64,000 nucleotides of DNA from Phylloscopus collybita. Its lineage: Eukaryota > Chordata > Aves > Passeriformes > Phylloscopidae. The notes under the pieces were generated by a model that did not search any database, was not told where the DNA came from, and was given only the letters and a program-made list of their open reading frames with translations. This document shows, piece by piece, positions 55,485 to 64,000 of this stretch. The stretch is taken from contig JAJNNQ010000009.1 in the NCBI GenBank assembly GCA_027886175.1, positions 27,827,501-27,891,500 of the forward strand, written 5' to 3'. The translations under genes and the position numbers were made by a program. How positions within the stretch are numbered: position 1 is the first letter of the stretch; the number at the start of each line of letters is the position of its first letter.

Positions 55485-56718
55485 GAAGCCGCTGCGGGGA
55501 GGCCGCGTTTGAAATTGTAAACCGGCTCCCCCTCCGCTCGCACCTTCCTCTGATCTGCGGTGACGGCGGGGAGGGGGCTCCGGGCGCGCCCCCCGCGCGC
55601 AGCCGGTGGCTGCCGGGCGCGCACACGCGCGGCGGGGGCGGAGGCGCGGGCGCGGCCCCAGCGCCGAGGGAGCGGAGCGGGCAGCGGGGGACGGGCGGGA
55701 GCTGCCGGAGCATTACGTGGACAGGTGCAAGGAGAGGCAGGAGGGAAGAAGGAGAAAGGGCGTTACCTGAGGGTTAGACCTGCCCAGACACACATGAAAG
55801 AAAAAAACCCGAAGATCTGACAGTTTTACTCCCTGTTTCTAAAACGCTAATAAAATGTACATGCATTACGCTTCCCTTTTATCGCTTCAACTACAAGGAG
55901 GGGAATTTCTAAAGAAATTGGCATAGTCAGGGAGGTGTTTTCCCCTCTGCAAATTCTCCCTCAGATTTAATTTATCATCATTGTGACTAAATTGATCTAT
56001 ATTTGGGTATTGACAGGAGGTCTTAAAAACGTAAATGGGCAGCTCTATTGTTTGGGATAAATATTTTCAAAACTTGCAGAGAAGAAGAAAGATTGAGAGG
56101 TGACTCATCTAATCCATCTTCTTTGGGGTTTTTCATTGGGCCCGTTGCCAAGGTCTGTGAGCATCATAAATTAGCAGTATCATCTACCGAAAGACCCCTG
56201 TTGTAGTTCTACATGTTTCGAATCAGTTTGGGACTTTGTTGTTCTGTTCCAGATGAGCATACGCACTTCTTTTCATCCCCAGAGAAGAATGGCTCACAAA
56301 GAAAATACATTTTGGTGGAAAACATATTCAGCAATGGTAAAACAACGCTACATTAAATCTAAGAGCTTGACTTTTGCCATCTTTCCTGCTTTTTCTGTAA
56401 AGTCTAATGAATTTTAGGGCTTAAATGACAAGACCTATCTCAGCATCTAAGATATGCGGTTCTTTGCCAATGTTAAAACATGGTATTAGAGTATAAAATG
56501 TAAAGATCTTTCATAGTTAGTTCTTTCAAAAGTTCAAGAGAATCACTTGGTGGTTTAAGGTTTCATTTAAACAAAAAAGTTGCAGAGAATCATGAGAGAT
56601 TAGTTCTCCTGTCTTGCTTCATGGTCTTTTCAGTCACAGTCTAAATCTGAGAGATCAAATGGATTTGACTGCTTACCTTTATTTGCTATGGAGAGTATAG
56701 GGCTAATTAATTGGCAGG

Positions 56719-56813
56719 TGCTTTAAAGCAGGTAATGTGACACCTTTTCATCATTGCAGTCCTAAGTACTGCCCCTGTGTGCACCTGAATTATAAAAAGG
56801 CTGCTTTAAAGCA
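56719..56813. repeat. Two copies of a 12-bp palindrome upstream of FGF20
   Basis: TGCTTTAAAGCA, a perfect palindrome, occurs at 56719-56730 and again at 56802-56813. Similar flanks follow each copy (GGTAATG and AGTGATT). They lie about 200 bp from the TCF/LEF-type cluster. The meaning is unknown; a paired factor-binding site is one possibility. Confidence 0.45.
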
Positions 56814-57007
56814 AGTGATTTACTGTGGAGGGATTTAAAACTGAAAAAAAATTAATGCTAAATACAATGATCAGATAAATCACCTCAGAGGAGAGCACAG
56901 GCAGATCTGTTCTGAAGGCAGTTACAGATAGATGTTATATTATTTTACCTTTCAGATAACAGGAGCCTGTCATGTGGTGGGACCCAAAAATCCACCATAA
57001 TCGAGAT

Positions 57008-57122
57008 TTCAAAGCACATCTGTGTAAACATTATCACATCAGTGTAAAACATCAACCAATGAGCTTTCTCTTTGAAGCAAATCTACTTAATTGTAGTGCT
57101 AAATCAAAGAAATAGATCAAAG
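57008..57122. promoter_or_regulatory. Cluster of four TCF/LEF-type sites upstream of FGF20
   Basis: Four matches to the TCF/LEF core WWCAAAG occur in 115 bp: TTCAAAG at 57008-57014, CTTTGAA (reverse) at 57070-57076, ATCAAAG at 57103-57109, and AGATCAAAG ending at 57122. The last is the optimal reporter-type site. The cluster lies about 1.8 kb upstream of the FGF20 start. FGF20 is a known beta-catenin/TCF target in other species, which makes an enhancer role plausible but unproven. Confidence 0.4.
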
Positions 57123-58599
57123 TTGAATAATCTATATGGCACCTATTTCTCAAATAGCCTGTTCACTGATAACTCAAATACACCAAAAACGTTTGAAACA
57201 AACATCAAGTATTTTTATTGACGTGACTGACAGGTCAAGATCAAACTGTTCATCACAGCTGTTAAGTTGCAGGACATGCACCAGGATGGTACAGTTAAAT
57301 GGAGGAGGTATATTGTTCTAAGCCTAAAGATGCTCCCATACAGATGATGTTCCTGGGTCCAAGCAGTACCCCCAAGTCCTACAAACAGTAGAGAGGTCTA
57401 CGGTTCAGATAACATCACTGTCTCCATTAGAGAAGGGTTGGGGTTATTTTGAAGGATAAAAAGTCTCTTCAGCCATCACACACTGAAAGACCCTTATGGC
57501 TAAATCTTTCCTGTTATATAATGGAAACTGTTTAAAGTAAAGCAGAATACATAACACCGATCTTTTCTGAGTGGAGTCTTTAATGTCTGGGAACTAAACC
57601 GGTTATGCTGTTTTATAAAGTACCAGAAAAGAAACAAAAAGATAAGATTTTTTGTGTGTGTGTGTTTGCACTAGTCATGTGACAGGAAAAGATAACGCTA
57701 AAGATTTTTTTTTTTTTTGCACCTTCTGAAACTATACCATGGGAAGTTAAATAATTTTGAAGAGTTTTTTTTCAAGAGTACATAATTCAACTTAAAGTAT
57801 ACAGTACAATCTAATCGACTCTACGTATACTTCCTAGAGACGGCACTTTCAGTGTCATTGAACAAATATATATGTGGTCAAGTTTTTATTTCCATAGCAA
57901 GCAGTTAGGACTTCTACAGATAATATAATTACTGTATATTTCCTAAGAATAGCATATTGTCATAAGCAAAACCTAGCAGCTGCCAAGGAGGGGGAGAATG
58001 CCAAGGGAGGGGATAATGTAATGGACTGAAATCTTTCATAGACAGTCTGTACATATATGGAGAGATAGATCGATCTATGTATCTATAAAACTCCTGCTAG
58101 CTATAAAACTATAGGTCCCGCAATATATTGCACCTTTGTTAATTTTAGAACCCCCTCACAACAGTTTTATGCCAGACATAAATTTTTAATGATGTAATAA
58201 AATATTGGAAAGGGAGGGTTCATGAATACGAGAAAGCAACTATTTGGTGGAAGAAAAACCACAGAGTAGCACGCAAAGGAATATGTCCAGCTGGACATAA
58301 CTATGTATCATGGCCAGTTTCAGATTCTCCTTAGATTTGGACACAAAAATGCAGGTCTCTGCCTTCAGAAAGGTGAGCAGAACATGCACAGGTTACAATG
58401 AGTGCCTTTCTAAGCACTACAAGCCCGTGTGAAAAAGGTCTATCCTTGTGCAGAATCCACTAGGAATTGAACAGAACCTTTCCAAGGCTCCATGTATGAA
58501 TTAGGCCATAACCTGATGATGTAAAGCCTTTAAAATGCAATACATGCAAATTTTAAAAAAACATTGAAAGCTTTCTCTTCTGAACAGATATAGTAGCAG

Positions 58600-58644
58600 G
58601 GATGGATGGATGGATGGATGGATGGATGGATGGATGGATGGATG
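58600..58644. repeat. (GGAT)n microsatellite
   Basis: About eleven uninterrupted GGAT/GATG units, followed by GTATACATACATGTG, a short degenerate purine-pyrimidine stretch. Likely polymorphic in length. Confidence 0.95.
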
Positions 58645-60720
58645 TATACATACATGTGTATTTATATTTAACTATTTAAGAAAACGCAGATGAGGAAAAG
58701 GCAATGATGATTTTTTTTTTTTCCTATGGGAAGGAAGTTTTACATTTCTGACACCTTCACGCTTTGTTTTATTTCTTTAATTGAAGACAGAAATTCATAG
58801 GGCTTTTTTAAATTAATGATTTTACTGTCCATGTTTTTGTGGACACACATGAATGAGCCCCTATATATGCAGGATGGAACAGAGAAGCTATTGCAACGAG
58901 CACATATTTACATGGCTACATCCAGTGAGAATAGACTGTTTCCATATATCAATATTCAAATGCCTCATTTGGCAGCTTTTTTTATTAGTCAGTGAATCAT
59001 TGGATTAAAACAACCTTAATTTATTTAAATTGCATGCTTTCTGAATCTGTTCATACAAGATGTTCAGACAGCTTATGTTTTTAGACTTGCTGCACAAATA
59101 AATTTTGCTCTTGTTCCTAAGCAAACATCTCAACAGAGAAGTTCTGCCTAAAATTACCTGGGTGTAGGTAGTTGCAGATGTGAATTGGATTTTTGAAGTG
59201 AAAGCAATTTTAGCCTAAAGGTGTTATTGAAAAGTCAGTAAAATGTGGCTAACTAATTTCAGGGAAACAGTGTGAACAGGGAGATAACTCACAGTTCATG
59301 ACTTAGTTCAGATGACTGATGAACTCTTAACAGGTTTACTTTGGGACACCACACTGACCAAAAGTGGTTTCTCTTCCGGTCAAACCAAAAAGGCAAGCTA
59401 TATGAAAATGTTATCGTATTGGTGAATGATGTCTCCTAATGAGGCAGCTAGAACTGATAAAGATTCAAGAGCCACATTCTACAAAATTTTCCAGATTGGA
59501 TGCTTAGCCATGTACTTGCAAGAAAAGTACTTGTGTTTCAGTCATGCTAAGCATCAGGAACTATTATTGCCTTGACTCCTAAATGCTGGTCTTTATATTG
59601 GCCTTTAGTCATTTGATACAGAGATGTAACTCAGACTTGCAGACAAGGATTTTGTCTGAGAGTCATACATACAAAGTATTTATAAAATAAAGTAGTAGAT
59701 TGTAAAAACAACAACAACAACAAAAAACACACCAAAAATAGTTTTTAGTAGGGAATAATGAAGTCAACGGAATTACTTGATGAATGAATTGGCTTACAGT
59801 ATTCTAAAATTCTGAAAGAAATGCAGTAAATCTATCATTCAGCCCAGATACCTGCCATTCCAGCCATAGCTCTGCAGTAACTCAACCTTGGCCATGCTTG
59901 CAGTTGCATCACATAACAGACTGTCAGATGACAAACATGGCCACACCTACTCCTTGACAAAAAATCATAACCCCTAAATGTAACAGAAAATACTTGACAG
60001 TGCCTTAAAAGGTATCGAGTTATCATTTGTGTATTTTCATAAATCTTGCTCACAGTAATAGAAAAAGTCATTAAAGATTTGCAGGGGGAGACAGTAAGTG
60101 GCTGAAACCTTAGGAAAATGTAAAAAGAATGCCCTAAGGTATACTGTGTCTTGAAATGTTTGAGTGCAGTTTATAAAGTTTCAAGGTAATGTAAGTGGTG
60201 ACGCAGGTTGTACCATGGAAGAATGCCCTAACATGAAATGCCTGAGATTTATTGGCCATCAGCATCAAGTAGAGACAAAAGACCATGCTCATCTTTCACA
60301 ACTGGCCTTCAACTAGTTCTTGGTTATGCTAAGGAAGCTACCTGTCGCCAAGAATATTTAGGAGAGGAGAAGCTGTTGACATGGCAAGGACACATGGCGG
60401 CATGGCGCAAGGCCACGGAGTAAGGCGGGGAGGCTCCGGGGCACGGCGCTGAGCACACGAGGCACCGCGGCGCACACACAGCTCTGCCCCGGGCACGGCA
60501 GTTCCCACGCACCACCCCGCCCAGGCACTTCGGCTCCAACTGCGCGGATTCACCTCCGTGCCGGTTCCTCGTGTTTGGACTGCCACCGCTAACCTGGCCG
60601 CGCCCCTCCGCTGCCTGCCGCGCCTGCCCCGGGAGCCGGGAGCAGCGCCCGCGGGCAGCCCGGCGGCGGCGCGGGGCGGGGACTGCGGGGCCCGCTCGGT
60701 TCCCCACCCCCTTCCCCGCT

Positions 60721-60730
60721 TCTCGCGAGG
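60721..60730. promoter_or_regulatory. MICU3: TCTCGCGAG promoter element
   Basis: TCTCGCGAGG matches nine of ten bases of the palindromic TCTCGCGAGA motif found in many TATA-less vertebrate promoters. It lies about 53 bases upstream of the MICU3 ATG, so it is probably close to or just after the transcription start. Confidence 0.5.
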
Positions 60731-60782
60731 CTTCTGCCGGCACCGGGGGTCGGTGCGCCGGGCGCTGGGGCGGAGCGGGGCT

Positions 60783-61076
60783 ATGGCCGCCCTGCGCTCC
60801 CTGCTGCGGTGGCGCCGCCGCCTGGGGCCCGCGCCCGGCGCTCCGCCGGCCCGGCGGCTGTGGGGCGGCGGCGGCGGGGCCGGGGCGGCCGGGCCGCGGC
60901 GGTGGCGGCGGGAGCTGGGCTGGGCGGCGGCGGGGGCGGCTCTCGCCGGGTTCGCGGGGTACCGGCTGTCCGAGCGGCGGCGGGAGCCCTCCCGGGAGCC
61001 GGCGGCCGCCGAGCCGGGCGGGGCCCGGGCGCTGCTCCCCATCCCAGTGGCGGCCGCTGCCAGGGAGGCGGTGACG
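60783..61076 (+). CDS. MICU3: Mitochondrial calcium uptake 3, coding exon 1 (gene continues beyond window)
   Basis: MICU3 (formerly EFHA2) is an EF-hand protein of the mitochondrial intermembrane space. It pairs with MICU1 and enhances calcium entry through the MCU channel, mainly in neurons and muscle. The exon encodes 98 residues. It starts MAALRSLLRWRRR, an arginine-rich presequence typical of mitochondrial import. A glycine-rich stretch (28-34) follows, then a short hydrophobic segment WAAAGAALAGFAGY (47-60) that could anchor the protein. The exon ends with the conserved MICU3 motif LPIPVAAA (84-91) and REAVT just before the donor GTAGGT. The intron is phase 0, matching the continuation (V, then I-G-R) expected in exon 2. 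The EF-hands lie in later exons outside the window. The ATG has an extended open frame upstream but no conserved residues there. The position next to FGF20 agrees with the human gene order. Confidence 0.93.
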
Positions 61077-64000
61077 GTAGGTGTGTGCGCGCCCCTTCGC
61101 AGGGAGCCGGCTCTGCCGGGGGCGGCTCTCCGGGAGGGCGCTCTCGGGATGTGGCGCAGAGGTGACCCTGCGTGGAGCCAGCCCCGGGCCGGGCGGCGAG
61201 GCTGGGCCCCAGCAGGAGCTGTCACCCCTCGGGAGAGACGGGCTGTCACCGGAGCGCGGCCGCGGGCACTGGCGCGCCTTGGCTGCGCCTCCCAGCGTGA
61301 GTCCTCTTTCGCCTCTGGTGCTGTCCTAGTAGAATCTTTCTTCAATAGAAAGCTCTGGTTTGCAAATGGAACACCACCTGGCAGCGCAAACCCTGAGTTT
61401 CGATATATACTTAGGACAATTACTTTTCTAATATAAAATTTCCTGTGGAGTGAAAGGTTTATGCTGAACTTCGTAAGAAGTGACAGCATTGTGACAAATA
61501 ACGGTTCAGTGGGACTAATTCAGCCAAAACACCGCTCGAGTAACCAGGGGTAACAAGAAACAGTTGACGTTAACCTGGAAAATTAAGTTTCCTGTGGTAA
61601 GGATGAACTCCTGCACCGCAACCTATGTAACACGTGGAAATCATAGGGCTGGGGTTTTTTTCATTGCAAAATGTAAAGAGCTGTGATTAGGAAGTTTGTC
61701 AGAGTGGCATCTGGTAAGTCTGGAAGTCAGTGGCCTGCTTTCTCTATAGTGAGTTTATTTTATACTGTCTGGGAGAACAGGATCCACATTTGCAGTGGAG
61801 GCCGTGTGCCTAAGTACGAATGTTGTTCACCCTTTTGCCCTGCATCGTCAGCAGAAAGGCAGACTGTTGGTGGCATCCTTTATGAAGGGAAGTTGAATCT
61901 GGTATTTCTGATTATTTGTAGTCTTGTGTCTGGAGTGTGTTACTGTGGCACAGAGGACTGAAAACAAAGTGTTTCATGTTTTCATAGTGTTTTGGTTTGG
62001 CAGAACTTTACAGTGTTTTACTTAGCCAGTCATAATGGTCAGTTTCCTTTAAATGGAAGTATTGCTGCTGTACCTTTGAAAAGTCAATGAATTTACTTGG
62101 ATGTATGATTATGAATTTTCACACACATCACTATAAAAGCATTGAGCCTGAAAATTAAAAATGAAGTTTGTATTTTAATGAATGTAAAAGAAAACAAAAA
62201 AAAAATCTAAAATGTAATACCTATGTATACCTTTTTTTTGAAGACAAACGCTGGCTTGAAGCACCTTGCATCTGTATGGAAAAGAGCTCAAATTAATTTG
62301 GTTTTCTATTTGCATAGCAGAAGATTTGAAAGATTAACTTGAAATATGTCCACTCAGATTGTGTGGACTAAATCCAGACTTACATCTGAGAAAGTTAGTT
62401 TTATGTTGCAGGTTTTTATTTTTGAATAAAAATAAAATTTTGATCTAATTCATTTCCAATTGCATGTCTGTGTGCTCAGGATTTCTGAAAAAGTATCCTT
62501 TCAACTGAAGCTCCCTAAAAATGAGGATCAAATAGCTGTGGAATTTTTGGTCTCAGGTAGTGGGTTTCTCTGCTTTTTTGATTATTGGCTCTTGTTCCAC
62601 AGAATGGCTTGTGGGGAAAGACCATAGTTTGAAAGCAAATCTAGGCAGAGAATTACCACAAGTGGTTTGACCATGAGCTCTATCTGTGATCCATTTGTAA
62701 TTGCCCTATAGACCTGTGATGAGCACCAACTCTTTCACTGCAGATTTCTAAAACATCTCCAGAGATAGAAGAAAGGATGCAAATATTGTGGTCAAATTGT
62801 GTTGAATGTTATTCATGGTATTTTGCAATGGTATTGTAGCATCCTTTGTTAGAAGGCTGAATTAGTGTAGTCTGAGTGGCAGTAACTTTTTTAATTCCTG
62901 ATTTTGAGTGCTGAGCTTTCAACTTCATTAATGTGTAACAGTTTAAAAAGTCTGATAACTTGGAAAGTAGAAAATTCTGTCATGAAAAGTCATAAAGGTG
63001 TCAGTCTTACTAGGATTAAGGTTGGAGCTCTTGGATCTACTGCAGAGTGTGTTTGGGGTAATCATGGGAGAATGATAACCTGCAGCTTCTGTATAGATGA
63101 GTTTGATGGAATGTGATGCATGTTTTGCTAGGATATTTTTACAGTTTTATCAGGGACTGACCAACAAAGAATGATGAGGCTCAAGTATCTTGGAATCTTG
63201 TCCATGTGCTTTTGATTGTTTCTTTATTCCTGATGCATAAAGTCTGTCACTGTTTTCTGGGGTTTTCTAGGTCTATCCTTAGCCACTTTCCCATTTCCGT
63301 AGTTCCCCATTCCATTTCCAGTCTCAGGCTGCTTTTCATTCAAAGCAAATCATGCAATGGCTTTTCTTTTTCCTCCCTGCATCCAAGCCATACTGTTCTA
63401 CTTCATCCTAATATTTTTATTTGCACGTTTCTTCCTTAATCATTCCTCTAGCAGCATGCTTTTCCCTAATGGTATTTCCTTGGATCATTGGAAGCAGGAA
63501 GTGGTGTCTCTGCTGTCAGTGTCTTGGTATAGAGATCTACAGCAGCTGGTAGAAGCAATTACACTAAATGTTTCTTCCATCACCCCTGGGGGACGGAATA
63601 ACCACTGAAAAAGACCTCAGTAAAGAGACCTGCCCTTGCAAAACCTGAAATCCTTTTCTTTTAAGATGTAGACATCCATAATATATGTGTTTGTATAAAC
63701 ATAGAGAGTCTTAAAATTTTTGTAAATGTTCTGGGGGGGAAATCTCTCTCCTTCCATAGATTTTGTGTTATTTTTTTCTTTTTTAATCCATTCTGAAACA
63801 TTAATTGATGATGGGTAATTTCATTTTTGGAGGTTAATACATAGTGATTATGACACAAAGTATTCAGACATTCAGGGTAGTTATGGCTGTGTCACCTCTA
63901 GCATCGTGGTTAACCTTGGCCAGCAGCACCACACAGTACCACACAGCCACTCCCTCATCTTCTGGCAGTGGGGTGGGAAAGAGACTTGGAAGTGTAAAAG
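61077..64000 (+). other. MICU3: MICU3 intron 1, 5' part
   Basis: Sequence after the exon 1 donor. The first 230 bases are still CpG-rich; the rest is ordinary AT-rich DNA. I looked for exon 2, expected to begin with codons for I-G-R-T-D, and did not find it, so intron 1 runs past the window end. No repeat or RNA gene was recognised. Confidence 0.75.

Larger units (their letters stand above)
55721..60404. other. Intergenic space between FGF20 and MICU3
   Basis: AT-rich sequence separating two divergently transcribed genes. Apart from the TCF/LEF-type cluster, the repeated palindrome, a short (TG)7 at 57653-57666, a run of 14 T at 57705-57718 and a (GGAT)n microsatellite at 58600, I see no exon, RNA gene or mobile element. 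The whole space is a natural place for regulatory elements of either gene. Confidence 0.7.
60405..61300. promoter_or_regulatory. MICU3: CpG island at the MICU3 promoter and exon 1
   Basis: Roughly 900 bp of CpG-rich sequence with an abrupt AT-rich boundary on both sides. It contains the inferred MICU3 promoter and 5' leader, coding exon 1 and the start of intron 1. No TATA box is visible just upstream of the start codon, which is usual for a housekeeping-type CpG promoter. The 383-residue minus-strand open frame here is a composition artefact. Confidence 0.85.

Noticed and set aside
60338..61489. A 383-codon open frame on the minus strand
   Set aside because: It is antisense to MICU3 exon 1 inside a CpG island. 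It is low-complexity R, A, P and G with no domain, and GC-rich DNA has few stop codons.
61081..64000. A search for MICU3 exon 2
   Set aside because: No segment with an acceptor followed by codons for I-G-R-T-D-I-E was seen. The exon is presumed to lie outside the window.

Overview
The window is nuclear DNA from a vertebrate, almost certainly a bird. It is AT-rich with two sharp CpG-rich islands, and carries split genes with GT/AG introns. It also holds a 3' end of a CR1 LINE of the typical avian form and degraded long terminal repeats (LTRs) of avian endogenous retrovirus type. There are no bacterial-type operons, tRNAs, rRNAs or CRISPR arrays. A passerine or other neoavian is my best guess, but the sequence alone does not fix the species.

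Layout. (1) Positions 1 to about 51,270 are a gene desert of roughly 51 kb, with no coding exon I can recognise. It holds an ERVL-like LTR fragment at the left edge (32-285), a second small fragment of the same LTR type (14,702-14,766), a GC-rich patch with a perfect 40-bp inverted repeat (16,001-16,159), an AT-rich low-complexity block (17,707-17,831), a CR1 3' end (30,163-30,384), a nearly complete solo LTR with an internal (TTC)n expansion (31,052-32,062), and several long mononucleotide runs. (2) Positions 51,676-55,246 on the minus strand are a complete three-exon FGF20 gene encoding 218 residues. It has a TATA box, an octamer-like site and a CpG island at its 5' end, a candidate poly(A) signal at 51,295, and AU-rich sequence just beyond. 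(3) Positions 55,430-60,400 are the intergenic space between two divergently transcribed genes. They contain a cluster of four TCF/LEF-type sites, a repeated 12-bp palindrome and a (GGAT)n microsatellite. (4) Positions 60,400-61,300 are a second CpG island. It carries the first coding exon of MICU3 on the plus strand (60,783-61,076), followed by intron 1 to the window end; the remaining MICU3 exons lie to the right.

The head-to-head FGF20/MICU3 pair matches the gene order known around human 8p22 and supports both identifications. The genes do not act together. FGF20 is a secreted growth factor used in inner ear, kidney, neurons and skin appendages, and a nonsense mutation in chicken FGF20 underlies the featherless scaleless line. 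MICU3 is a mitochondrial calcium uniporter regulator. I found no new biological system. The most checkable points are the TCF/LEF cluster upstream of FGF20, the upstream ORFs and poly-alanine tract of FGF20, and the large inverted repeat near 16 kb.
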